This document shows positions 17,978 through 26,532 of a DNA stretch of 64,000 nucleotides, piece by piece (within the stretch, counting starts at the first letter, position 1; each line of letters begins with the position of its first letter). The position numbers and the translations under genes were made by a program. Under the pieces are notes generated by a model. It saw nothing but the letters and a program-made list of their open reading frames with translations, was not told the DNA's origin and did not search any database. This stretch comes from Lineus longissimus (taxonomy: Eukaryota > Nemertea > Pilidiophora > Heteronemertea > Lineidae), in contig NC_088322.1 of assembly GCF_910592395.1 (NCBI RefSeq), positions 3,876,175-3,940,174 of the forward strand. The letters run 5' to 3'.

Positions 17978-20900
17978 TTAGAAAATCAGTTCAAATTGTT
18001 CTTCCTCATGTTCATTGGGATCGTAGAGAAGTTGTTTAGGGCAAATCATATAACCACGCGTTGTTCTCATTGTGGTGAATTTTAAGGCGTACTGGTGTTC
18101 GAGAATGCCTAAGTCTTTGTCATCAAAATAAAGATTTGTACGCTTCGTATAAACGTAATTTTGTGGTGTCTTGCCGACGTCAATTTTATATATCTTAGAA
18201 GCGTGTTCAGTAATGTGTGGATACATAAGAGATATCCTTTCCATGTTGTCATAGAACATTTCAATGTCTTTTTTGGCTTCCTGCAGGCGGCCTTTCTTCA
18301 GAGGTACAGATTTAGGAGTCGTTGATGTTGCAGTGTGTTTACATGAATATGCGCCGGTGCAGTGTGTACGTATGACATATCTGGCATATTCGATAGATCC
18401 ACACACAGTATAATGTTCCAGGCTAACTGCACGATTTTGTGCGGAACATATTTCAAACAGTTTACTCGCATTATAAACGGTATTGTTGTTTTCGTCGTTG
18501 CAAGGTCCGCAATACACGTCGGGGTCCGTGTCGTCACGTGCGGGTAGGTTATTAACGTGTTGAACAACACCTTTGCCATTTTCATTTTTTTCCAGAAAAT
18601 ACATGGAGTTTTGTTTGAAATTCCTAGATCGTGGATTCGTATATGCAAGAAGATGTGTCATAACAGTCGTGTCAATCGGATTGTCGTAGCTCTCCCATGC
18701 ATACGGGTAAGTGCTAACAGTGTAGTATAGGATTTTATCGCGTGTGTGACGAACACGTCCAAGCAGTTGAACAACATCGTATACTGAAGGACCTTGTTTA
18801 ACCATTTTTGCGAAGAGAAAGGCGCAATGAAAGTGTCCCTTTATATCGATAGAAACACCAACCGACATCGAAGTGTTACAAATGAGAACGTCGACTTGAC
18901 ACATGTCATAATCGTCACGGTACTCGTTTAGAAGTTCCTTCGTTTCGTGCATAATACAAACAATATTCAGTTTTTGTTGAGTTCGCAGAGCTGTTTCATA
19001 CACTTCGATGTCTCGCTTTACTTGGAGGACCTTTGTTTTGGTGGAACAATAAATAACAATTTTCTTCTTTTCAGGAAATAGTGATTGATATATACGTCGC
19101 ATGACCTTGTCGTCGTCAACGATTTCGGTAAATATCGGTTCCTTGTCTGAACGTGTAACATTGATGAGTGTTGGCGTAAGTGATTTACGGTCTCGTCGCT
19201 GACGACTTTTACGCGCTGCAGGCGATAACATGTCATGCACATTTGTTTGTTGTTCCTGTTTCATGGTTGAAGCCCTTATTTGGCCAAGGACGTGTGAGAA
19301 GTTTACGAGGGCTTGATTAGGCCTGGCATCTATAAACACTGTAAGCAGGGAATGCTCCGCTTGGCGCAATAATTCTGTGCAGATATCTGTAGACAAGGTG
19401 TTGGATAGATTTCCTATTGTTTGCATGCAACTCATGGCTTCGTCAACGAGAACGGCGTCAAATTCAGTGATTTTGTGATATTTAGGGAGTGAATTTACGC
19501 AGCAAATACATATGGCATGGTCACCGCTGTCAGGTTGCGCACGTTTTCCGTCGAGAACGCAAATCTTAAGGTTAGGACAGTTCTTCCTGGTACGTGTTTT
19601 TTCTGCTGAAATGTACTCCTTAACGTTTTCTCCAATTTCTTCATTTAAGGAAATACGTGGGGTTATAACAAGAGCACGTTTAATATCTTTCTTTTCGACA
19701 ATTTTCTTACATATAAACTGAAGCGTCTTGGTTGTCTTGCCCGTACCTATGTCACCTGTAATAACTGCACAGTTATTTCTACCAGCTTTACCCCTGCTGA
19801 CAACATTTGCCAAGTGGACAGGTAACTTGTGATGTGAAATTGAATTCCAGTCGTTCAGGCGATCTTGTGTTGGGTCGTCAATAACGTTCGGAAAGGAGTG
19901 GTTGAAAACACATAACTTAGTTTGAGTGGTTCGCAAATCGGTGAATGGTGGTGGTGCATGGGAAAGTGATTTGGACAACTGACGTAATTGCTGAAGGGCA
20001 TTTTCAAAGTAAAACACCTCTGGATGGCCGTCGTCGTATTGTTTATTCCAGTATTGGATTGCACGGTCTAACTTGTTCATCTTATGTGGTATGTCCCAAT
20101 ATTGTAGAACGTATTTTAATATATCCTCTCTGGCAGATAGATCCACTGTTGTGTTCGTATGACCGTGTGGGTCATCTTGTCCATGTTTCCGTTTACCACT
20201 ATTATTCGACGTTAACGTGCCGCGCTGTTCTTCTGCCTTGTTCAACTTGTCCGCAGATCTTATGATAGAAATGAGTAGGTTTATATAACCAGGGTAACAG
20301 ATACGTTTAGCATTTCTCAGAAAAACAGCATCGAAATGCAGGTAGCGGATAAGGTAGTTATACAAGTCAGTGTTTGTGGAGATGACGGGCGTGTCGTCAG
20401 CGTCCGTCAACATTGGAAACATAGTGTCGCTGTGTATGTGATAAATACGCTCCTTTACCTTGCCGTCGTACCGGGTTGTCACGGGTTTCCGCAGAGCTGA
20501 CGACGAGGACGTGTGCAAGCGGGGCACGTGGAAGGGAAAGTTATCATGTACGGAGACGTCGTTTACGTTTAGCCCAAGTTGTAGAAATACGCCAACAGCA
20601 TTTTTTGAAGATAGTTGTTGAACCCTTTTAAGAACGTGTTTAGGTGTACTCGCCGACGGGTTATATTTGGACTGGGCCAACATTCGAAATAGACGGTTGT
20701 TAGTGTAAACACTAGCATCAATAACGTGGAACAGGAAATCTTCATCCTCTTGTGGCTCAGAGGCATTGGTCGCAAGCAGGACATGTCGAACAAATGATTT
20801 CATATGGACGGGTACGTTGTCAAAGACAACACGTGGAAAAACGACATGGTAGGATGCTTTTCCTGGACGGGAGGATGTCTCAACGGTAACTTGGTTCAGA

Positions 20901-21385
20901 TCCATATGCATTTGTAACGAGTTCGCAGAATTTTTCATATATGGTGCCAACTTCTCACGGACAATGCCTATGAACTTCTTAACAGTTTCGTGCTCCGTAG
21001 ATGCTGGAAATGTTGCAGGATTCCACTCAAGATCAAAATAAAGTCTGGTGGGTAAGTTGTTTCGCAGTAATTCGTATCCGTGGTGGTCCGTACACGTATA
21101 GTCCTGGTAAAGAGCGGACAACGACACAGAGGGTTCATCAATGTTGTAATGAACAAGGTATCTTTTCCAACTTCCCACATTGGTGCTTCTGATGTCCTCA
21201 GCGCTAACTAGCACACGAGATATATTGGGTTGTTTCAGTAACTTTTCGGCTTCATCAAACGCTGCTTGCTGCTTAGATTTTACAACAGCTACACCAAGAC
21301 GGAAGGAGTCCGAGGTGAAGGTTGCCATGTTGGCGGATGGACACGGAGTAGAAGTGTGGGGAGCATCCGTGTCCGTGGTTTCCAT
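17978..21385 (-). CDS. Primase / origin-binding-type helicase fusion
   Basis: 1,135 residues from the first ATG (21385); the shared promoter element at 21450-21486 supports this start over the open codons above it. The N-terminal half is an archaeo-eukaryotic primase: LPTRLYFDLEW (about 115), SSRPGKASYHVVFP (about 175), DASVYTNNRLFRML (about 228). The C-terminal half is a superfamily 2 helicase of the herpesvirus origin-binding type: GDIGTGKTTKT (about 545), VDEAMS (about 647), [10 protein letters not shown], and QLLGRVRHTRDK (about 877). It would open origins and lay primers in the nucleus. In herpesviruses of vertebrates these activities are in separate proteins. Intact here; pieces of it are scattered at 1-1043 and 4332-4547. 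Confidence 0.88.
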   Translation of the reverse strand: METTDTDAPHTSTPCPSANMATFTSDSFRLGVAVVKSKQQAAFDEAEKLLKQPNISRVLVSAEDIRSTNVGSWKRYLVHYNIDEPSVSLSALYQDYTCTDHHGYELLRNNLPTRLYFDLEWNPATFPASTEHETVKKFIGIVREKLAPYMKNSANSLQMHMDLNQVTVETSSRPGKASYHVVFPRVVFDNVPVHMKSFVRHVLLATNASEPQEDEDFLFHVIDASVYTNNRLFRMLAQSKYNPSASTPKHVLKRVQQLSSKNAVGVFLQLGLNVNDVSVHDNFPFHVPRLHTSSSSALRKPVTTRYDGKVKERIYHIHSDTMFPMLTDADDTPVISTNTDLYNYLIRYLHFDAVFLRNAKRICYPGYINLLISIIRSADKLNKAEEQRGTLTSNNSGKRKHGQDDPHGHTNTTVDLSAREDILKYVLQYWDIPHKMNKLDRAIQYWNKQYDDGHPEVFYFENALQQLRQLSKSLSHAPPPFTDLRTTQTKLCVFNHSFPNVIDDPTQDRLNDWNSISHHKLPVHLANVVSRGKAGRNNCAVITGDIGTGKTTKTLQFICKKIVEKKDIKRALVITPRISLNEEIGENVKEYISAEKTRTRKNCPNLKICVLDGKRAQPDSGDHAICICCVNSLPKYHKITEFDAVLVDEAMSCMQTIGNLSNTLSTDICTELLRQAEHSLLTVFIDARPNQALVNFSHVLGQIRASTMKQEQQTNVHDMLSPAARKSRQRRDRKSLTPTLINVTRSDKEPIFTEIVDDDKVMRRIYQSLFPEKKKIVIYCSTKTKVLQVKRDIEVYETALRTQQKLNIVCIMHETKELLNEYRDDYDMCQVDVLICNTSMSVGVSIDIKGHFHCAFLFAKMVKQGPSVYDVVQLLGRVRHTRDKILYYTVSTYPYAWESYDNPIDTTVMTHLLAYTNPRSRNFKQNSMYFLEKNENGKGVVQHVNNLPARDDTDPDVYCGPCNDENNNTVYNASKLFEICSAQNRAVSLEHYTVCGSIEYARYVIRTHCTGAYSCKHTATSTTPKSVPLKKGRLQEAKKDIEMFYDNMERISLMYPHITEHASKIYKIDVGKTPQNYVYTKRTNLYFDDKDLGILEHQYALKFTTMRTTRGYMICPKQLLYDPNEHEEEQFELIF

Positions 21386-21447
21386 TAATATACAATTTTT
21401 GTTCGGAATGTTCGTGGTAAAAAAACTTAACAATTTTTTGTTGAATA

Positions 21448-21490
21448 TATTGTAAGTACAAAGTCCTAACTTACTGTTCAGAAACAAAAA
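21448..21490. promoter_or_regulatory. Shared promoter-like element upstream of primase-helicase
   Basis: Reads aagtacaaagtcc, then taacttactgttcagaaac: the same composite as at 26414, 43765 and 60808, with one change in the ETS core (tta for ttc). It lies 65-105 bases from the ATG at 21385 and immediately after the end of the next gene. Confidence 0.45.
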
Positions 21491-21496
21491 TTGTAT

Positions 21497-23101
21497 TCAT
21501 ACACAATAGACCATATCCATCATTTCGGTATCAACAAAATTACGAACATCTAGATCTACAAAGTCCGGATCATGCGACCTAGCACGAGTATTGTCTTTGT
21601 TGATGACAGAACACAAGTCGCGCATGGAAACTTCATATCGAACTCTGAGACTCTGTGGAGAGTTTGTGGAATTTGAACTGGTAGCATTTTTTTGTCCAGC
21701 TTTCATTCGATGTTGTCCCCCACGGAATGCATATCCCAAATTAGGTTGTTGTTTCATAACGTGTTCATTTTTTACAACAAACGGTGCAATGTTGATGTTT
21801 AGTCTTATTTTATTGCACAGGGCCTTATCCAATACTTGATTCACATCCAGGGTTTTCATATCTGTGTACACCGACTGTAATTCGCTTGTCATGTCCCTGG
21901 ATCCGTGTTCTATAGGGTAAATATTATCAACCATCAAAACCCAGTCATCCTTGTCGTTATCAGACTTGATCACATATACGCGAACAACCGGCTCAAAATA
22001 TCGACCAACACCACTGTTGTTGCCGCTGCCTGAACCGGAAATATTTAACCCATTCCACAGTCCACCCAATGTGCCGAGCATTTTGTTCTCCATAGCCGAT
22101 TTTTTCGAGTTGTACGATGCGTCGTTGATATTTTGCAAGTTTGCACTAACCATTTTGGTGAACACACATTTGAACTTGAAATTAGACAACAATTCCATAA
22201 ACTTGGTCAGTACGGCTGTATCGTGCGTGAAAAAGGCATCTATATGGGGTAAGGTGTATTCGCAGAGAAACTGAGCGGTTTCGTATTGAAAGTAGGTGCA
22301 AGGGTTAATCGAACACGAGACATTGCCCGCATGCTGTTGGTGGTGTTGGTCGATATAGTTGCTATTCGCTGCTTTTGATTCAGAACCTATATTCGAGCCC
22401 TCCTCTGTTTGTAAACCATCTTCACCGTATGCACTTGTCATTTCAGAATCACAATCATTTTCGCTGCCATCATCGTCGCCGACCCCGCAGTCCATGTTTT
22501 CGACTCCTGCAAACGATTGATCCTTGTAAACATATTCCATCTCCTGTTTGGCAACTCCTTGTGGTAGAATCATAACAGTTCTCGTATTGTGTTTGAACGA
22601 GTTGGGCAATTTAGTTCCGTTAACGTTTGTTGCGAGTGAAGACACATCCGTATTTTTTTCACCTTCATTCACGTACATGATTAAGTCGTAGTAGTTGAAT
22701 TTTGCAGGGAAAAATTCCACCTCATTTTTCATCTTCGGCTCCAAATCGTTGGTCAATGAGCACACCTCTTCATCCAATGCGTCGGAATTATACGTCCCAC
22801 CGGTTGTAGAGAGAGATTGAAGGAAACGTAACATTTGCGGCTTCATGAGTGCGTTGATTTTATGCTGACTTGTCTGTATCTTTTTTTGCGCATCTTTCAG
22901 CTTGTCTAATTCGTACGTTTTTAGTATGGCTTTATTTCTTTTTTTAACCGCAGTAACAGCCTTCTTCTTCGCAATTCCTGTGGACATCGCTGCTTTCTTA
23001 ACACTGGTGTTGTCCTTAACTTCCTCATCTGGCACATCCTTTCCAAATTCCTGTTTCTGAGTGTTTTTCAATATTCCACCCCCTGAACGCGTTTTACCCA
23101 T
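21497..23101 (-). CDS. Unknown 534-residue protein, probable structural/nuclear
   Basis: ATG at 23101. The N-terminus is strongly basic and lysine-rich (residues 1-75: KKAAMSTGIAKKKAVTAVKKRNK), then a globular part. There is an acidic Ser/Asp/Glu insertion around 210-240, a glycine/serine/asparagine loop (NISGSGSGNNSGVG, about 350) and a C-terminal acidic end. No membrane segment. A DNA-contacting capsid or scaffold-type role would fit the basic arm, but I cannot place it in a family. The upstream gene starts 24 bases away on the same strand, suggesting a co-transcribed block 28968-21497. Confidence 0.75.
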   Translation of the reverse strand: MGKTRSGGGILKNTQKQEFGKDVPDEEVKDNTSVKKAAMSTGIAKKKAVTAVKKRNKAILKTYELDKLKDAQKKIQTSQHKINALMKPQMLRFLQSLSTTGGTYNSDALDEEVCSLTNDLEPKMKNEVEFFPAKFNYYDLIMYVNEGEKNTDVSSLATNVNGTKLPNSFKHNTRTVMILPQGVAKQEMEYVYKDQSFAGVENMDCGVGDDDGSENDCDSEMTSAYGEDGLQTEEGSNIGSESKAANSNYIDQHHQQHAGNVSCSINPCTYFQYETAQFLCEYTLPHIDAFFTHDTAVLTKFMELLSNFKFKCVFTKMVSANLQNINDASYNSKKSAMENKMLGTLGGLWNGLNISGSGSGNNSGVGRYFEPVVRVYVIKSDNDKDDWVLMVDNIYPIEHGSRDMTSELQSVYTDMKTLDVNQVLDKALCNKIRLNINIAPFVVKNEHVMKQQPNLGYAFRGGQHRMKAGQKNATSSNSTNSPQSLRVRYEVSMRDLCSVINKDNTRARSHDPDFVDLDVRNFVDTEMMDMVYCV

Positions 23102-23124
23102 ATTTTTTTCAAAAAGGTGGCTAA

Positions 23125-25530
23125 CTAAAATTCGTCGTCAGAGTTGTCCAACGATTTTGTGATATTTTCCTTGTAGTTGTCGCAGATATGTTGGCGTTGT
23201 TTGATTTTCTTAACTATTGTGGGGTGCACTAAAGCCTTAATGACAATTTTGTGTACAAGCTCTCTCGCGCGTTCAACGTTTAACTGTGGAGAATTACTGC
23301 CAAACAGGGCAGCATCCTTGTAGATTGTTCGCAGTAGGAAATATTTTACGGTGTTTGGAAATTTAATCACATTTAAAGACAATAGAGCCAATCCAACTTC
23401 GCTGTATTTGTTTACTGCACTTAGGAAAATTATGTCTGCATTGGTCACAGAACGCTTGAACAAGGTATCGGTTTTAAATGTGATCACACGAGTCTCGTCG
23501 TATCCTTGGACAATGTTAAAATCTTCGACCAGGTTAAAATCGATAGTTTCGCCGTTTTTATTCGTTTCGTCGGGTATGCAGAGTCCGTAGTAGTCCTTGG
23601 ACTGTAGTTGTTGCTTAGTGGGTTTCTTAGCGTGTCCTGATATCCTTTTTTGCGGCAGCGGATTCCCGTCGTCGTCGAGAACTTCGATCAGCGTTAGAGC
23701 CTTTGCCACAGATGCGTTTTTCGCAGGTAAGGGATGAATAAACAACAATGTATCCAAAGGCAGTGCCAAAAATCGCACGTCATCATTCATTCTTCGGCGC
23801 TTGCCAATTCTTGACATAAAAACAGCAGCATCTTCGGAACTCATGAACATGTTGTGTTCAGCGAGCGTGATTCCGAATTCATTCATGGTTCTGGCTGTTG
23901 TTGGTTCGATTTGGCACCTCTTGTCCACGTAGGGTAATAAATTTGATGCGCAAACGCTGTACCAACCGAATTCCACTTCTTTCTTGAACTTATGACTGTC
24001 ATCCACCAACACTGAACCACAAACATCGTTTAATATGAACACATCGCCTTCGAAGCACTCGACACTTATATTATCTGTGAAATTGTACGTTTTATCAGGT
24101 TCGGAGCCTACGAGGGGGGTGAGAACTCGTGGGAAATACAAAGACACACATTTAACGCCCCGTAATGCAGCTAAAAGGGCCGTGACCTGTGGATCTAGGT
24201 ACTCGATGAGAAATTCGTCCACCACCGGATTGGCAGTGTATGTAGCCCACAATTCTGCAGTATTTGTATTGGCGCATGCTGTCTTAACGTAATTCGTTGA
24301 CAGGGGATACCAGTAGTTATCCAACGTAAGAAACGGATTATTTGTGTAGATTTGACCTATCACAGGCGATTTGATACCTTTCGTGAACAACTCATCCTCT
24401 ATAGAAAAAACTGAAAATAACGAATGAAGCACTGTCAACTTAGCTATGTCTTTTTCGTTTGTACCCTGGTACATCTTAGCGAACGATTCCTTGTCTATAG
24501 GTATAATCATAGCAGCCATTTGTGTGAAAGCGGTGGTAATAAGTTCTGTAAGTACCGGATCGTCCCTCTTATGTCTCATGTCAGAAATGTGACTAGGTGT
24601 ACACTCTAATGCTACAAGTGCCGTGTTTCCAGGTACTGTGTACCAGAAAAATAAAAGTTGTACCCTCGGTGCGAGCGTTATCATGCATGATTTTGAATCA
24701 AGCCCAACAGACAACAGTTTCACGAGAGTCAAGGTTATTTCGAGTAGAATTTCTGCGGTGGTCTTGGCTGATGTTACTTCAATAGCACCGAATGCCGCAG
24801 CAACATCAGTGTCGGAAGGTAGCGGACCGCTATATTCGGACATAAGCAATATAGAAATAGCTGAGAGTAACTCGCGCAAAACTCTCATCACGGCAAGTGT
24901 GGAAAACCACTTGAACAGTGTAATAGCCTTTTCAAGTGATATGGCAAACTCATTCATGAAGGTGGACAACTGCTGTACGCTTTTGAGATTTTGCAGCGAT
25001 GTATTTAAACCCGTTCGAAAACTACCGTGATCACGTTCGTCGTTTTGCAACTGTTCTTTCTCATCATCAGGGAGATTTCTTTCTATATCGTATAAAAATG
25101 GTCGGTTGTTGATTGCTTTCACGAAGCGAACAGTTTCTGGACACCATTCGTGCCACGGACTTGCACATTTTAGCAAATTTTCATCGGCGAAAAAATTAGC
25201 CAGCGCTGTAAGGGAAGCTATGCGATCGCCGTATAGTCCATCCGTAGTAAGCAAATTACCCTTACCGGCATTGACAATTTTCTCTTGCAAACCACCTGTA
25301 ATATAAGAATAAATGTTCTTCGGTTTCTCCACGTCTTTTATGTTCACTTTTGTTACACCACTGTGTGCGGTGAAGGCGTCCTTAGCATTTTGCATTCTCG
25401 CAGTCACTGTTTTACAACATTCCACCACCCCGTAATGAGACAACAACGGCGGATAAAATGACTGTTGTTGTGGTGGTGGTGCAACCTGGGGCTGTTGAGG
25501 CTGAGGTTGTGGCGCAGGTTGCACGTCCAT
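23125..25530 (-). CDS. Unknown 801-residue protein
   Basis: ATG at 25530, after a caggaagtt element at 25537-25547. It opens with a Pro/Gln tract (QPAPQPQPQQPQVAPPPQQQ), then a long helical domain, a mid-part with hydrophobic helices (LLEITLTLVKLLSVGL; VQLLFFWYTV) and a Ser/Asp acidic end DNSDDEF. A basic GKRRRMN lies near residue 580. Size and position in a block with capsid-type genes allow a packaging or portal-like role, but I see no diagnostic motif. Undamaged. Confidence 0.7.
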   Translation of the reverse strand: MDVQPAPQPQPQQPQVAPPPQQQSFYPPLLSHYGVVECCKTVTARMQNAKDAFTAHSGVTKVNIKDVEKPKNIYSYITGGLQEKIVNAGKGNLLTTDGLYGDRIASLTALANFFADENLLKCASPWHEWCPETVRFVKAINNRPFLYDIERNLPDDEKEQLQNDERDHGSFRTGLNTSLQNLKSVQQLSTFMNEFAISLEKAITLFKWFSTLAVMRVLRELLSAISILLMSEYSGPLPSDTDVAAAFGAIEVTSAKTTAEILLEITLTLVKLLSVGLDSKSCMITLAPRVQLLFFWYTVPGNTALVALECTPSHISDMRHKRDDPVLTELITTAFTQMAAMIIPIDKESFAKMYQGTNEKDIAKLTVLHSLFSVFSIEDELFTKGIKSPVIGQIYTNNPFLTLDNYWYPLSTNYVKTACANTNTAELWATYTANPVVDEFLIEYLDPQVTALLAALRGVKCVSLYFPRVLTPLVGSEPDKTYNFTDNISVECFEGDVFILNDVCGSVLVDDSHKFKKEVEFGWYSVCASNLLPYVDKRCQIEPTTARTMNEFGITLAEHNMFMSSEDAAVFMSRIGKRRRMNDDVRFLALPLDTLLFIHPLPAKNASVAKALTLIEVLDDDGNPLPQKRISGHAKKPTKQQLQSKDYYGLCIPDETNKNGETIDFNLVEDFNIVQGYDETRVITFKTDTLFKRSVTNADIIFLSAVNKYSEVGLALLSLNVIKFPNTVKYFLLRTIYKDAALFGSNSPQLNVERARELVHKIVIKALVHPTIVKKIKQRQHICDNYKENITKSLDNSDDEF

Positions 25531-25564
25531 TGAACTAAACAGGAAGTTAAATCGTAATAAAAAA

Positions 25565-26389
25565 TTAGATGTTGTCGAAATAGAAATTCACCGCTGGGGC
25601 CTTTTTCCACTGAATACCTATCGCTACACAAGCCAGCTTGTCTTCCAACACGTTAAACTCATCGTCGCTGTCCAATGATTCTTCGACATACCGCAGCCAT
25701 CTCGGTTGGCTATCTTTTGCACCTAATAGTGTAAAATCTTTCGAATACTTGTCACCTGTTTTTGTCATGATGTTATTTTTCATGTTAATCTCCTTATATT
25801 GGTTTTCGAAACACAACTCCATTCTTTCTTTCAAACTTATACCCGATCCAAGTTTCATATTTCCATTTAAATAATACCGGGCGTGATACTCGTTCAAGGC
25901 GTCGATATTTACATTTCTAAATTTCACTTCCAAGCATTCGGGGTAGAGTATGTCGTCTAAAGCGTTTGTTTTATCTCTCGCCGTACGATACCGGTAGACA
26001 ACTCTAAGCTGGTCGCCATCAGCACGACCAACAACACCACCCCTATGCCTATTCCGACAAGTGGGTGCGGATGACATGAAAGTGCTCGTACAGCCTTCTT
26101 CTGAACGTATTACCAACTTCAAGAACCAATCCGAAAATTCACCAACTGCCTTAGCATCGATTGGGGTGATAGTGTTTTTCCTACTCCCTATTTCACCAAT
26201 ATCCGTCTCAACACCTGCTCTTACAACCACAAGCACTATTTTCTTCGGTTCGTCAATCACAATAGCATAGTCCCTGTTGTACATGTTTCCAACCGTCTCT
26301 TGCAGGTATTCTTCGATATTGCTCCCGAAACACACATTTTTACTAGGCAATAAAACCAACTCTAACATACGATTCTGATTTTCACCCAT
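25565..26389 (-). CDS. Unknown 274-residue protein
   Basis: The first ATG in frame is 26389, just below a full promoter-like element (26410-26455). Soluble, alpha/beta-looking protein with YAIVIDEPKKIVLVVVRAG near residue 50 and a loop rich in Gly/Arg (RNRHRGGVVGR). The C-terminal half has EESLDSDDEF followed by a compact hydrophobic end. No known domain; size fits a capsid triplex component, which is only a guess. It ends 35 bases before the start of the next gene in the block. Confidence 0.65.
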   Translation of the reverse strand: MGENQNRMLELVLLPSKNVCFGSNIEEYLQETVGNMYNRDYAIVIDEPKKIVLVVVRAGVETDIGEIGSRKNTITPIDAKAVGEFSDWFLKLVIRSEEGCTSTFMSSAPTCRNRHRGGVVGRADGDQLRVVYRYRTARDKTNALDDILYPECLEVKFRNVNIDALNEYHARYYLNGNMKLGSGISLKERMELCFENQYKEINMKNNIMTKTGDKYSKDFTLLGAKDSQPRWLRYVEESLDSDDEFNVLEDKLACVAIGIQWKKAPAVNFYFDNI

Positions 26390-26399
26390 TTGGAAAAAT

Positions 26400-26532
26400 T
26401 TTATTTTCACAAATTTTCGAAAAATTTACAAAGTCCAACACTTCCTGTTCAGAAACAATTTTCAAACAAGGAAGTTAGAGCAACAAGCGGAATGATCTCG
26501 AAAAATTGGCAAAGTCCCAACTTCCTGATTGG
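26400..26532. promoter_or_regulatory. Two full copies of the shared intergenic element
   Basis: The first copy: ttttcgaaaaatttac, aaagtcc, aacacttcctgttcagaaac. Then aaggaagttag, and a second: ctcgaaaaattgg, caaagtcccaacttcctg. The first is upstream of the 26389 start; the second abuts the stop of the gene that ends at 26533. It gives the clearest view of the consensus layout. Confidence 0.5.
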
